Shown here piece after piece: positions 34,481 to 47,005 of a stretch of 64,000 nucleotides of DNA. The stretch covers positions 1,644,635 through 1,708,634 of the forward strand of contig NW_004454280.1 in the NCBI RefSeq assembly GCF_000283155.1. The letters run 5' to 3'. The translations under genes were made by a program, and so were the position numbers. Each line of letters opens with the position of its first letter. Position 1 is the stretch's first letter. Source of the stretch: Ceratotherium simum simum (taxonomy: Eukaryota > Chordata > Mammalia > Perissodactyla > Rhinocerotidae). Under the pieces are notes generated by a model. It saw only the letters and a list, made by a program, of their open reading frames with translations, was not told the DNA's origin and ran no database searches.

Positions 34481-36234
34481 CAGAGTTCTTTGCAGATATT
34501 ACATTCTCAAAATTACATATGTGATCTCTTTCTTGAAAGCTCGGTTTCCTCCCGGGAACCAGGAAGGGAGATGGTCTCTGAGGGCTCCTCCAGCTCTCAC
34601 ATTTAATAACACAGACATCGCCCTCCCAGCGTGGCGGGAATCTGGCCATGGTAACCAGGGCTTCCTGGCTGAGTGCAGTGCCATGTGCCTGCTCCAGGCG
34701 CAGATCTGTGCCCAGAAGCTAGCCTCCTCAATCTTGTGCCTGAGCCTGCCATCAGCTGGCTTTTGGGAAAACTGTGCCTGTGCAGAAGATTTGGAGCCAG
34801 TTAGCATTAGTTGGCATTTACAGGCGACATTTAAAGGTGACCTCAGTCGTCCTGCCAGGGGATCCGAGAGGGAAGGTACAGCAGGGAATGTGGACTTGGG
34901 TTGAATCTCATGGGCTTGGGCAGGAATCTAGGAGGCTGCAGACAGAGAGGCAGTGAGGCGGAAGGGCTCCCCTCAGCAGGAGTCGTTGGAGTTCAGGGGT
35001 GGGCGATGGCTGAGGGGAGTATGGAAGATCTATTCAGCTCTGAGAAGAGAAGGGTCCTTGAGCTAGTTGGCTTCATCCCCACTAGTGTGGGCATATTCAG
35101 GTCCTGGGGTTTGTATCCTGTAAGAAGTGTGGTTGGAGAGGAAAAAGTTGTTGGAAAATGCATGGAGAAAAATACCTCTAGGTCATTCCTTAGAAATCCT
35201 GTTTCCTGCCCAAGGGACAAGTCCACCATATGGTAAAAGAGGTTCATTAAGCATATTTTCTGAACCAACAATCAGGACATATCATCATATAATCTGACCA
35301 GCTGATACTCTATCATATATTGGAGAGAAAATGGACATCCTATTTGAAATTGCAGCTGCCTTGGAATATAGAGGACACTTGGGACCCCTGTAAACAGGTG
35401 ACTGAGAATAGAGTATTGTTATTCTTAGTCAAAGGAGGCAATGCTACTGGTGGAAGCTGAAAGGCCAGTGCATTGAGAGCTCCTTGATGCTGAGTACCAT
35501 GAGTAATGCATGTTCTCTTGTCAGCTCTGCCAACTGTCAAGTGCCCATTAGTTTTTCCTTTCTGCCCCATGGACAGTCCTCAAATGTGATCCAGCAGTGT
35601 GATCCCTTAACTTTCCTGCCTTCCCTCTATGCCCTGAAGACGATCCCAGTAGCTGCCTCTGCCCCACGATGAGATTGTGCCCGAGTAGTGCTGGGTACCC
35701 TTAACCTTGGGAAGGGGAGGCTGCCAAAGTCTATGCTGATGCAGCTGGCTAAGATTTGGGCGTGGTAGTGGTGGGAGTGACCCCACACCTCTCTCATAAG
35801 GGAGGTATTTGCCACTTGGCTCTCTGCTCTAGGGTGGTCTTTGCAATAAATTGTAAGAGGGTCACGGAAATTGGCATGCTTTCCATCTTTCATATAAGGG
35901 CTGCCCATTGTCAATCCCTGGGATACTATACCAACCTAGACAGATGTTGAATAGTAAATCAAAAACTACTAACACTTCCCGGTTTTCTCTCCCTTCTCAA
36001 TCTCTGGTGCTTAGCAGAGCGCCCAGAGGAGAGTAATCTCTTACTAGATATTTGAAGAATGCTCAGAAGTGGGTTGAGAGCCAGCTGGGTGGTATGATCC
36101 ATGGAAAGCCCTACTTGCCCTCAAGCTTTTCTCCTGCCCTCTCTATTGCATGCAAAGCTGTATCATTTCCATCTTTGAGAACCATTCTGCTGTGTCTGAA
36201 GGAATCCCCTGAGAAAATGCAAACACCCTGCGAG
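34481..36234. other. Unique stretch, no gene seen
   Basis: Includes overlapping frames at 34473-34904 plus and 34499-34807 minus with no recognised domain. The part from 35270 to 35950 may be a decayed transposon but I cannot name it. Confidence 0.45.
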
Positions 36235-36345
36235 GAATCTCAAATGCATTAAGCTAAAAGCACATTAAGCTGCTGTCAGTTTTAGCGGGGACATTTTAGC
36301 GGGGATTAATTTATCAGGCCTCTTTCAGATGTGACACCTGGTTGA
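36235..36345. promoter_or_regulatory. Candidate regulatory block with duplicated 12-mer
   Basis: TTTTAGCGGGGA occurs at 36280-36291 and again at 36294-36305. CATTAAGCT also occurs twice, near 36247 and 36263. The CpG in both 12-mer copies is kept. Regulatory function is inferred. Confidence 0.3.
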
Positions 36346-37110
36346 GAGGGATTTGGATTTAGGAGAGAAGGAGTTTGATGGCAGGAAACTGAAGGAGAGA
36401 CACACACTGGAAAACCCTAAGGGGAGGAGCTGATGTAGGTCGGCTGTGACCGGACAGGAGAGAAAGTGACTGAAATGCACCCCTGGCAGGACGGAGGAAG
36501 GAGGATGGAGGAAACCGCTGAAGGGAGGAGCGTAGGGCCCCTGAGACTGGGCTGACCCATAGCCGTGTGAAGGGCAGGGCTACCCCAGTCCACGTGGCCG
36601 TGGATGCCTCCCTCTTGGCGTCTTATGGCCCAGGAGCCAGAGCAGCGATGGGAGTCTCAGGAAGCATGCAAGCCACAGTTGAGGGCAGCAGGAGCCCTCA
36701 GACGCAGCAGACAGCCATTCCGGGTCCTTTGTCAGGGATTTCCCTCTGATCTGTGAGTTGCTTTGTGCACATTATTTTTGTGGGCTGATCTCTAGAGGAA
36801 CTTCAGCATCACTTCTCTTTCACCTCCCTAATGCATCTCCCGATCCTCAGCTCTTCCCTTGAGGGGAGAGATTCTTCAAAAACAGAGACAAACAGGCTGG
36901 AGCCTATGTTAGTCTAGGCCCCTCCACGGGGCATTGGTGACGAGTCTGTGCCATCGCCTTTGTAGTGCTGTACAGATCGTCTGAGGTTGGAAACAGTCGG
37001 GTCTGTTGTTTAAAGAGGAGGCTTGTTTTTTGAAAAAAATGTAGGAGGAGAAGACTAGAGAATGAGGCTGAGGAAAAGGAGGAGAAAACCAGAAAGCAGA
37101 ACCGTAGACC
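36346..37110. other. Unassigned, no gene seen
   Basis: Unique GC-moderate sequence. Nothing recognised. Confidence 0.5.
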
Positions 37111-37290
37111 GTCCACCATGCACCAAGCACTGCACCCTTCACACACAGTCGTTCTCTCTCCCCGCACCCGAGGTAAGCGAGCGTCACCGCCCGCTAATGC
37201 AGACGATGGCCAGGGAGGCAACGTGCCTGGGCCAGCTGGCACGTGGTGGCGCTGCTCTCAGAACCACGCCTGCCTGACTCCAGAGGGAAG
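37111..37290 (-). repeat. MIR SINE
   Basis: ACCATGCACCAAGCACTGCA near 37116 aligns to the antisense MIR start. The remainder is diverged and contains several CpGs. A donor-like CCGAGGTAAGC near 37168 falls inside it, at the place where MIRs carry a GAGGTAGG motif. Confidence 0.6.
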
Positions 37291-38049
37291 GGGTAGACAG
37301 GAGAGAAGCAGAGTGGAGGGAGAAAGGGAAGAAGAGTCAGCTTCCTCTCCAGAGTTCAGTCCCTCTCACGGCTCTGGCACGTTTACAGGACAGCGCAGAT
37401 GTGAGGGCATGGAGATTGTGGGGTGCCCTCCAGGGAAACAAACAGACCACTCCAGCCTGCAATCAAGAATCCAGGCTCAGGCTCTGGTGGGCCCCCAGTG
37501 GCCCTGCACTGATACTAGAATCAAATAGCACGGCCTGGACTACGTCTTCATGAGGAAGTCTGCAAGGCAACTTGCAGTGTTAGGATGGGCAGCTGGAGAG
37601 GTAATGGGGCCCAGGGTCCCTCAGAGAGGTTCAGAGATGGGTCTGGATTAGCTGACTGGATGGCCAGGGCCCCTGCCTCGTCCTTGGGCCCCTCACAGCA
37701 TTGACCCATGTTCTTATCAAATTTCTTCCTGAAAGGGAAGATGAGGGCCCAGTCAGGGTGTCTGCTTGGCAAGATCTTTCTCACTGTCCAGGTGGAGAGG
37801 AGGGACCCTTCAGTGGCCATCAAGAGGACAGCCCTACAGAGTGGACAGACTAGTGCCTGGAGGCAGGAACCCAACATCAGGTCCCCAGACGTCACCCCCC
37901 TCCACTGCTGCAGTTCTCCACACCCTGCTGCTCCCTTCTGATTTCTTGATTCTGGAAAGTTAAAGAAAAAACGATTTCGTGGGTCAAATTTAGTAATTGT
38001 GGAATTACTTGTTGAATTCACCAGCCCGTATTTATCTAATTTCCCACTT
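37291..38049. other. GC-rich unique stretch with overlapping frames
   Basis: Minus frame 37548-38192 (214 codons) and plus frame 37997-38662 (221 codons) overlap on opposite strands. Both cross the MIR at 38050-38200. Neither has a recognisable domain, so I do not call either a gene. Confidence 0.5.
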
Positions 38050-38200
38050 ACCTGAGCCATGTAAAATTGGCAGAACCCTCCCTGTTTGGCAGGTGAGGAG
38101 ACTGAAGACCAGGGGAATGGTGTCCCCTCCACAAATCGTGAGGAGCAGTTTGTGGTGGCACTACACTGGAGCCGAGGCCTCCTTCTCTTCATCCAAGGCA
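38050..38200 (-). repeat. MIR SINE
   Basis: CCTGTTTGGCAGGTGAGGAG near 38081, then ACTGAAGACCAGGGGAATGG. Antisense MIR, diverged. Confidence 0.5.
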
Positions 38201-40544
38201 GGGACAGTCAGGCCTGTCTGCGCCCTCCCGGCCCGCTGCTCCCAGTGGTGGTTGCTAATGCTTCCTTTTTCTAGACTCAGCCCCACTCGGTCCCTGAGCC
38301 AATCCAGACCAGAGAGGAAGTGTGTCTGCAGCACCGGCCCAGCAGTCTGTGGGGAAGGGGGCTTGTTGGCCTCCGCCGTGACTGTAAGTACCCAGAACAC
38401 CTTCATGCTGATGAAGTCATGGCTTTCCCTGACACCTGCTTTTAAAACAGAGGTTTTATTATTATCCAGGTATGGTGAAGCCAACAGATTGACAAGTGCC
38501 ATTGAGCAGATAGTTTGTCATACACATCCCAGGAGAAGGGGCTGCACCATGCTATGGGGGGGTCGGTCAGGAGGCAGAGGGAGCAAGGGGGATGTTGTGG
38601 GCAGGAGCCTTTATTGTGGTTTCTGCGGGAAGCCTTGGGCAAGGCAGGGTATGCAGGCTTAGGATTGTCTAGTCTGAATAATTCCAGGGACTCTGGGACA
38701 TCAGGGCTGTCTCCACTTGTCTGGTCCTGGCCCTGGGGTGGTTAGGGCAGGGGATGGCAGTGCTGAGTGTGAGTGCCCCACAGAGGTGGGTGAGAGTATG
38801 GGGCTGGATCAGTTGGTGTGCGTTTGAAAGGCGTGCTCCCTGGCTAGTTATTTACTGTCCCTAAGAACTAGCTGGCCCTGGGAGGGGCACTGCCTCCAGC
38901 GTCGGCACAGCCCTAGATGTCAAAGCATCAGAACCAGACAATAAAAGACATGGCTACTGCACACCTGCTGCGTGGCCACACTCTGCGACTGGGCTGCTGT
39001 CTCGGCTCAGCACTCCTGCCTCCCTAGGAGAATCACACCCCAGTTCCGGCTCCCACCAGAACCTCCTCTGCTAAGCCCATCCTTTTCTCTGTCATTCTGT
39101 CATAGGCCGGTGTCCTGGGGTGACAGCCCTGCTCATCCAGAACTATGATGCTGTCACCCTCTCATTTTGAGGCTTGCCCCACTCAAAGCATCAAACTCTT
39201 CAGTATAAGCTGGGGTCCTAGGACACCTTCATATCAGAAGGAAGTTTCCTTTGGGCTGACACCCCCGTAGAGGAGATAAAGGGGTGAGGAGGATAAAGCA
39301 AGAGAAACAAGTCCTCTGAGTCATAGGAACCAAGATCCCCTTCCCTCCACTGGGCTGATTATCAACACTCAGAATCCTTACCTATTTATTAGTGTGGCAA
39401 GCACTGTCTAGTGACAGGTTAATCACACAGTTGTGGGTAATTAGAAAGTAAATAAAGTTAAGAGGACACCACTGTCGAGATAAAAACTCTCTGTTAGAAA
39501 GCCCTTTTGCATGGCCAACTCCACATTCATCTTCTCAACCTAAAGAGATTTTTGTTGTGGTTCCTTTGAGGAAAGTCCCCTCAGCTCCTCCCTCTGCTGA
39601 GATGCATCAGTTCCAGCTCTCACCCCCTCCCAGGCCCTCCCCATGGATAAGGCACCTTGCTGGTCCACTTTGGAGCTCTGCGTCTATTCTGGGTACATGT
39701 CTGTAGCGTCAAGCCCCTTACGTGTGAGGTTTACATCTCCAGCGTAGACCAGAAAGGTTTGGAGGAAATTCCTGATTTTCTGGGACTGCATGAGATAGAG
39801 GGCAACAATTCCACTTCTTCTATTGCCACACGGCTGAGTGGGAATGGAGAACTCCCCCCAGACTGCTTTACTGGAAAATGTGAATGCTGCTGGACTGGAG
39901 TAACCCCCGAGAGGGCCAAGAACCTTGTGGTCATTCATCCTGCCCCTCAGGTCAGTGGAGTTGGCCTCTGCGGGGTTTTTCTTACGCTTTCTCTCTGGAG
40001 GGTGAGCTAGCTTCCAGCCTCTGGGACTCAGGCCACTGACCTCACAGGGAAAGACCTGTGATGTGACCACAGGCAGTGGCTCTGCCCACCTACATTTCCC
40101 CAGCCCCATCAATCCCGCTTGAGTATTTTGAGCAACAACAAGAAAAATTTAATTTAGATTTATTCTCTTTGATGTGTAATGAAATGACCACCCAAGAGGA
40201 AACTGCAGTTTGTTTTTGCACAGGCATCCCTCAGCAGGAAAGTGCTCCAGGTAGGGAAAATTTCTGTGTGAGTTTATGTGCTTCGGTTTGAGTTGTTTTA
40301 GAATCAAGGTCTAGACTTTGTCTAGAATACCATTCCTAGTTTGCTATAGTACAGGAGAGACTTAGTAAGTTCTGCTAAGCTCCCAAATATCCCCCATGAA
40401 CCATGAATTGGGAAACACGGACACTTAGCTCAAAACCCTGGTTTTCAACCATGCCTGCGTCTTCAGCCTCCTCCTCACCTAGCAAGCACAAGAGAGGTCT
40501 GTGGAAAGCCAGGCGGTGTACAATCTGTATCTTCTTTCTTCCTT
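38201..40544. other. Long unique stretch, no gene seen
   Basis: GC-moderate, no recognised repeats. The overlapping frames at 39657-40010 plus and 39684-40112 minus oppose each other and have no domain. Confidence 0.5.
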
Positions 40545-40745
40545 AAACTCATTCTTGTATTCAACCAATGCCTGTTGAGTATCAACTCTATGCCAGATGC
40601 TGAGTAAGCATGGTCTACAGCTCTAAATCGATCAGTCCCTGCACTTGAGGGGCTCACAGCCGGATGGAGAGAAGGATGGAATGGTAGGAGGCATTGCAGA
40701 TGTACAGAAGTAACGACTGTTGAGGCAGCAGAGATGAAGGAGCAC
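40545..40745 (-). repeat. L2 3' end
   Basis: AATGCCTGTTGAGTATCAAC near 40567, CTATGCCAGATGCTGAGTAA near 40588, GGGGCTCACAGCCGGATGGA near 40649. Antisense L2. Confidence 0.7.
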
Positions 40746-42594
40746 CTAATATCTCCTTGTCTAAGAGAGGTAAGGGATGGGGTCTTGGGGGCTTAAACGA
40801 GGAGATGTTGTTTGCCCTGAGCTCATAGCTGCTCTGCTTCAGGTCGTAACGGCGAGCAGAACCAGGCCTGGAACCCAGGTCTTCTGGTTGATTGGTTGAG
40901 GCACGTGGCACCCCAGCAATGTTGGACCCCAGCAGCTGCTGCATCACTGTCAGTTAAATCTGAGTCTGAATTCCACATCATGACCACAAGTGTGGCCAGT
41001 AAGTGGCCAGAGCTCCACTGGAGGCGGGAAACCAGTAGGCAGTGAGAGGCTGAGGGGCAGGCAGAGAGAGAAGAAAAGCTCTGGGCATACTGAGATCTGG
41101 GTGGTCAGGGAGTGTGCAATGAACCTGGATCAGTCTACCGGGCATAAAGAGGGGAAACTGGACAGACGATGTTTTGGCCCAAGGCTGCTCTCTCAGGCTG
41201 TCTGGTCAACCTCAATCAATAAAAGCCTATGTTCTTTGCGCTGGGATTTACCTGCTTCTGGAAACATACTTGGACAGAATGAGGGTGGGGTGCAGGTGCA
41301 ATAAGGAGGGAAATGGAGCTGACACGGCATGTTGGCTAGCCCCTGGGACAGATGGGGTCTCTACTGGGAGATCCCACCTTCCCTCCCACCATGGAAAGGG
41401 GCCAGCCTGCTGGATCCTTTCCTTCGGGCCTGGCTTCTCTTGTCAGCAGATGTAATGACATAACAAAGCTTAGGAGACCCACGTCTACCCCCATCAGCTC
41501 CCTCCCGGTTGGACCCCCTCCCTAGTTTCACAGGCCTGAGTGCTGTCAGGGGCCTTTCCAAATGGGGACTGATGCTCTCTTCAGCAGCCTGGCTTCCTGG
41601 TGACATCTCCTGACATGGCATTAATGGAAAAAACAGCAAAATGGATCTCCTGGGCCACGGAACATTGATTTCTTGTTTAGGCCTCTTAGCGACATGTCAA
41701 CGACAGATGTGGCAGGTTTGATTAGGTTTCCCCACGAGGGGGTCAGGCCAGGGAAGAGAGAGTGCTGAGACTCAAAGGAATCAGGGGAAATGGGTAGAGT
41801 GGTTTTAATTCCTTAAATTATAGTTTTGAAATGAAAGTGGGGGGTGTGACGAGGGAATGAGGGCTGTAAAGATCTGGTGAGAAGCCTCTTCTCTTCTCTG
41901 TTTCTGGTTGGGAAGGAACAAGGCACACGGGCTCCTTCTGAAGTCTGATACCCGGCAGAGTTGGGTGCGGCCACCCCAGGACCTAGAGCACCTGCCCCGC
42001 CAGGGGAGGGGCCATAAACTTGTCTCAAGGGAAACCATTAAAATGCACCTCTCTGGAACTGCTCCCCAAATTCTTGGTCTCACACTGGCGGGGGTCAAGA
42101 TTTTACTTATCTCCAACCTTCCAGGTCAATCCTTTGTAACCAGCCAGGGCTGGTTTTCCTTTATCAAAAACTTCCCCTTGAAGAGAAGAAAATGTGATGC
42201 TAGGAAATACCCACTGGAGCCTTTCACCCAATTAAAACTTCTGCTGTAGTTGGGCAGAGCTTGACTTGCTCTCCATCAAAAAAACTCAATTATCATGAAA
42301 TGCCTTCCTTGCTCTGGCACCATAAATAAAGTATTTTCACAAAAGAATAATATTTATATTATCACTAGGAATAGAAGAAGCAACACACTAGGTGAAAGAT
42401 GCTGGTGGTGATCAGCAACGGTACTTTCATTGTAGTTCTTGGACCTCTTAATGCGGCAACACACCAGCCCCAGCCCCCAGACTCAACTCTATTTAAATAT
42501 ACATTTCTCCGTGTGTGTATATACTTCACTCCCTGAATATATGAAGATAGATAGATATATACTATCTCTTTTAAAATATTAAAATAAATTACAT
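40746..42594. other. Unique stretch, no gene seen
   Basis: No repeat clearly recognised. A decayed MIR-like piece lies near 40840-40910. AT-rich near 42280-42600, with a short GATA-type run (AGATAGATAGATATA) near 42545. Confidence 0.5.
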
Positions 42595-42800
42595 CTTTGC
42601 ACAGAATACAGACATTAATTCTGTTTCCAGGGGATTTGTGGAAGCAGCGGCATGTGTTTGCATAACAAGCTCTTTGGTCACGCCATGTGGAATGCAAATT
42701 ACTGTGTTGTCAGCTCCGGACGAAAATCACCCGAGTTTCAGCAATGTCGCTGCCATTGATTAAAATGAGCTTTATGTCGTGTGTCCAGGTAATGTTTGTA
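42595..42800. promoter_or_regulatory. Strong candidate conserved non-coding element
   Basis: Contains the octamer ATGCAAAT at 42692-42699 and an opposite-strand near-octamer at 42656-42663, together with several retained CpGs (TCACGCC, CTCCGGACGAAAATC, ACCCGAG, GTCGCTGCC) in an otherwise AT-moderate setting. Not part of any repeat I know. Possible POU-factor-bound enhancer, by inference only. Confidence 0.4.
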
Positions 42801-42955
42801 GGTAGCTGGTTCTTCCTGGAAGTGGCTGTAAGTGCAGGGAAAAGGAAAATCCCAGAAAGACATGGGGTGAGGAGAATCATACTGTGGTTGGAAAGCTGTC
42901 CTCCCCCATATTTTTAGAGAACAGAATTCTTTTCCTTCACCTCTTTCATTTCATT

Positions 42956-42982
42956 ACACACACACACACGCACACACACACA
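42956..42982 (+). repeat. (AC)n microsatellite with one G
   Basis: An AC run broken once by ACGC. Confidence 0.95.
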
Positions 42983-43174
42983 GCTTCTGATCTGGATTTT
43001 GAATTATTTGGTGGAACTGTGGGCTATTTCCTGCCAGATTTGGGACAAAACATTTTAATACATCTTGATCACCCTGAGGTTTAAGGCATAGAAGGCTCAA
43101 AGCAGGCTCACAAATTCCAAATTTCCAGGGCGCAGGATTTGTCCTGTCTCTAAGGGTTGTAAGGAAGGCTTCTA

Positions 43175-43425
43175 ATCACAGTTAATATTGCTGAATGCTC
43201 AGTGTGTGCCAGACACTCTGCCAGGAGCTGAAGGGCGTTATGCCATTTACTCTAACAACAGCCCGTGACGGAGCGTTACGGTCTCCCCTTTGGAGATCGG
43301 GACACTGAGAGACATAAACGTTAAGAAAGTTGCTGAGGGACCTCAGACAGGAAGCTGCTGATCTGAGACTCGAACTCAGGTCTATCTGAGTCAAGAGTCC
43401 AGGCTTCTAGCAAGCTCAGAACACT
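43175..43425 (-). repeat. MIR SINE
   Basis: Long antisense MIR: CAGTGTGTGCCAGACACTCT at 43200, CTGAGACTCGAACTCAGGTC near 43363, ending near AGAACACTGTGCT. Confidence 0.85.
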
Positions 43426-43729
43426 GTGCTGTTTGGATACCCCGGGCGTCTCTGGAGGCGGCAGAAGGCTGCTTGCCCAGGGCTCCAGGGTGGTGGGCTC
43501 CAGCAACAGCTGGTGCCTGGCTGCTCTTGTGGGATAGAATGGGGCACTGGAGGAGAGTTATCAAGCAAATTCAACTATTTAGTGTGAGAATTTTAAAAAG
43601 AACTAGAATGGTTTAGTCACTTCTTGCTTCCCCTCACCCCACTGCTTTTGTTCACCAAAGCTTACACTGTGCCCTCTTCAGTGTTCATGAAATGGCACTG
43701 AAAGGACCTCTGATTAACTGGTTTACTTG
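43426..43729. other. Unassigned, no gene seen
   Basis: Unique-looking sequence with no convincing frame. Confidence 0.4.
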
Positions 43730-43830
43730 TTCATTTTATACCTAAGGACACTGAGGTCCAGATAGGGGAAAGGACACATCCAGGGTGAGGTGACACAGTT
43801 TGGGACAGAGGTAAGGTTGGAATTATAGGG
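43730..43830 (-). repeat. MIR fragment
   Basis: TTTTATACCTAAGGACACTG at 43734, then GAGGTCCAGATAGGGGAAAG. Confidence 0.6.
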
Positions 43831-43850
43831 GAGTGGAATTTGTCACCCCA

Positions 43851-44345
43851 AAATATGTCTCTTTGGCATAAGGATTATTTTAGGCTGATTGTTTTTAAGA
43901 AACTGTAGACATAGGAGAAGCTCTGAAATCTAAGTAGAAGTTACCCTTTGTAAAAGACATTTACATTTGTAAGGGGAATCTCCACTTGTAAGGGTGTCTC
44001 CCTTGCTGTAGAAGAGGAGGACGACTCAACCTCTAGAAACTCTTTTCAATGGAAAAGCCAAGGACTTAAAACTGTATAGCAACCTTACCTTCCTTTACTA
44101 GGCTTTGCCTGGTAACCTCCCATAACTGATTCCCCTCACCCCCTATATCTTCTTTTGTCTTTAGCTGAAATAGTGTTTAAGGTGGTGGCTTTGACCATTT
44201 TGGGGAGTTACTCAATTTTCCTGGTTCTCTCCCATGCAGGAGTTATACACGTTATTAAACTTCTGTTTGTTTTTCTCCCGTTCATCTGTCTCATGTCAAT
44301 TTAATTCATAGGCCAGCCAGAACTTAGAAGGGTAAAGGAGAAATT
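43851..44345 (+). repeat. Old solo LTR (LTR33-like)
   Basis: Begins TGTCACCCCAAAATATGTCT. It contains GGTAACCTCCCATAACTGAT near 44111 and CTTCTTTTGTCTTTAGCTGA near 44149, then TTATTAAACTTCTG, which holds an ATTAAA poly(A) signal. It ends near CCAGCCAGAACTTAGAAGGG. This is the layout of an ancient ERVL-type LTR. No internal region and no clear target-site duplication were seen. Confidence 0.65.
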
Positions 44346-44659
44346 TTTCATCCCTGACAGACCCTTCCCTAGTTTTCTGGCTCCTTGGCTAAGGTCCAGA
44401 AAGAGCTCATATAGGCTGGCTTTGGAATGGAGAAGAACAGGGCCAGGACAATCTTCTGGAGCCAAGCTGAGGGATGCCATGGGGTCTGGGCGGGACATGG
44501 CACCACCAGCCCAGATCTGACTGGATTCTATAGCTCTGCAGATGACAGATGGCACAGGGGGTGGACACAATGGGTGCTTGGTTTGCTCAACCTGGTTTTC
44601 AGAATGCCAGCTCCACATGTGATTGTAAGGTGCTTTGTTGCGATTGTGGTATTTCTTCA

Positions 44660-44800
44660 CGACCATTTATAGGTGCAAAATACATCTAGAGCTGTTTTCA
44701 CAAAGCTATAAAATTGTCTCTGCTCTGTTTCCTTTTTGAAATGTTCAATTCAGCAAAATCGAAGGCCAATGGCTAGAACAAAATTTAATTCAGATTTTAG
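44660..44800. promoter_or_regulatory. Weak candidate conserved element
   Basis: AT-rich single-copy-looking block with AATTCAGCAAAATCG near 44749 and AATTTAATTCAGA near 44782. Flagged only because no repeat explains it. Confidence 0.2.
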
Positions 44801-45164
44801 CCATTCTTTTTCCAGGCTTGGTATTTTTCCCTCCAAATTACATTTATATTGGAAACATTTCTGTCCATAACTTTCATGTCAATACATAAAAGTTGTGTCT
44901 TGGCTCAGCAAACACAAGAAAACTTCCTGGGGTTCTCTTCAATGCTCACTGCACCCTTTGCTCCACTGAGTTCAATTTTCTCTTAAATAATAGTAATGGT
45001 AACAGTGATCAAAATATGTTGCTTTTATTTTCATATTTAGCAGCAGGATTAGATTGAGCTGACACCACATGTGTCCAAATGGGTCTAGGAAACCCTCAAA
45101 CAGATGAATCTTAGGGGTTTTCTGCTACGGACAAAGAACATAGGCTTTGAAATTAGTAAACTGT
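44801..45164. other. Unassigned, no gene seen
   Basis: AT-rich unique-looking sequence with no convincing frame. Confidence 0.4.
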
Positions 45165-45605
45165 GATACGGCAGAGACTCCTAGTTGCCTCCTGATGGTC
45201 ATACTTCCCTTTGTATAGTAACAGAGCCCAATTTTTAATTGGACATGTTGCTTCTCAGATAAAAGAGTACATTTCCCAGAAACCCTTGTGACTAAGGCTA
45301 TATGGTTAAATTCTAGCCAGTGAGATATAAGTGAAAGTCTAGTGTGGAACTTTCAAAAGGTCTCTTAGAAAGGAGAGACAGCTTATTCTTTTTCTCCATT
45401 CAGCTCTTTAGATCATGGAGGTGATAGCTGGAGCTCTAGCTATCTTTTAGGACCATGGAGATGAGGACCCCATCTTAGAGATAGTGGAGCAGAGAACTAG
45501 AAGGAGCCTGGTCCTCGATGACTGTGGATCTGCCATGACACCCCCTGACTGCTAGCTCTAGATTTCTTTCACTTAAAAGAGAAATTAACCTCTAACATGG
45601 AAACC
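45165..45605 (+). repeat. Ancient LTR-like repeat, family uncertain
   Basis: TTTCCCAGAAACCCTTGTGA near 45271, TCTAGCCAGTGAGATATAAG near 45313, CTTAAAAGAGAAATTAACCT near 45573. These are typical of MLT1-like old LTRs. Confidence 0.45.
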
Positions 45606-45679
45606 ACCATTTTTCAAGACTTTGTTAGTCTAAATTGGGCTTCATTCTGGGTTCAGTTATTGTCTTTTATGAAAATATT

Positions 45680-45830
45680 AACCTTTGAGCTTCATTTTCC
45701 TTAATTATAAGACTTAACAGTTTCTAGTTTTATAATTTTCTGAGTTGTTCTGAGAATTGAGTGTTTAATTAATGCCTAGTAGATGCAAAGCACATAGTAC
45801 GGTTCTTGCTATTGTCTTCACCTTAATATT
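45680..45830 (+). repeat. MIR SINE
   Basis: TTGAGCTTCATTTTCCTTAA near 45686, ATGCCTAGTAGATGCAAAGC near 45773. Sense MIR, decayed. Confidence 0.6.
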
Positions 45831-46424
45831 TTCAGGGTACTACATGTTCAAGTAGCTGGGTATAAAAACCATGTGACAAGAATACTTAGAGCAATCAAGG
45901 GATGAACTACATGGATAAGTGGCCAAATTACAGATGCAGAGTCTCATTGCTCAATTCAGATCAACAAAGGTAAAATAATTAATCAGGGTTTCAGTTTCTC
46001 TCACTCCAAGGTTTTTACCTTCCACCATAAAGTAAGCTATAGCTCTTTCACAGTTGCCCTATTTACTGAGGAAATATAGGCCTCACTGAATGTTTTATTC
46101 GGGTATTATGCCGGAAAAAGAGCTTAGCTTTGCTCTAGTCAACCCTCTGATATTGTGGTTCTTAAAGTCACACAGTCTTCACTTGCCGACATTTCTCTGA
46201 ATTTACATCTTCTTTCTTGGTTGGTATACTTCTGCTTACTCGGGTAATTCCCTATTTCCAAGTCCTTTCTAACTCTCTCTAACTGGCTTTCTGGTTAGAG
46301 CACCTTTTAGCTAAATTTGTAGTTTTTCTAACCAGAATCTTCCTGGTCTTTATTTTCTTTCCTAACACATCTGCCCTGTCCTACTCAGTCTATCTAACAT
46401 ATTATTCTTTTAAAATCAGGCATG
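45831..46424. other. Unassigned, no gene seen
   Basis: AT-rich unique sequence. No convincing frame. Confidence 0.5.
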
Positions 46425-46620
46425 TTAGCATTATATATATTATATACACAATCTCATTTGATTGTTACCATGACCCTATTTGGAAGATGAGGTGGGGATT
46501 GTTATCCTCATCTTAGACATGAGGAGACACAGCCTCGAAGGAATTAGGGGTTCCTATAAGATCACACATGTCGTTCCTCATGGGGCTGGGACCAGAAACT
46601 CATCTCCGGATTTCTAGTCC
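46425..46620 (-). repeat. MIR SINE
   Basis: ATCTCATTTGATTGTTACCA near 46451, TCATCTTAGACATGAGGAGA near 46508. Confidence 0.65.
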
Positions 46621-46799
46621 CACTTTTTTTTGCTGTTATGCACCACAATTCCCTCCCTAAATTTGAAAGCCACTCATGTAGGCTGTCTGTCAATCAGACC
46701 TCACACTTCAATTATGATTGCTGATGTCTCCTCCAGACAGATTCATTCAGATCCACATGTAGTGTTAAGCATGAAGAATTTGTCACATTTCATATTTGA

Positions 46800-47005
46800 A
46801 TAACATTTTTATACTTTTCCAAGTGCTTTCTTGTACATTATCTTATTTGATATTCACTGTATGTCTGTAAGGTAGGTGAGGCAGGCATTTCTTTTTTTCC
46901 CATTCTCCGTGTGAGGAAATGAGTGCCTGAATAATCTAAGTGATGGACTCAAGATCACAGAGAAAATTAGTGACAGAATTGGGACTGTGTCCTCTACTGA
47001 GGAAT
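46800..47005 (-). repeat. MIR SINE
   Basis: TTTTCCAAGTGCTTTCTTGT near 46815, ACTCAAGATCACAGAGAAAA near 46947, then GTGACAGAATTGGGACTG. Confidence 0.7.

Noticed and set aside
37165..37180. Donor-like CCGAGGTAAGC as a first-exon boundary
   Set aside because: It lies inside an antisense MIR where such a GAGGTA motif is normal. There is no CpG island around it.
37548..38662. Long opposing frames (214 codons minus, 221 codons plus) as a gene
   Set aside because: They overlap on opposite strands in GC-rich DNA and cross a MIR. No domain or splice support is visible.
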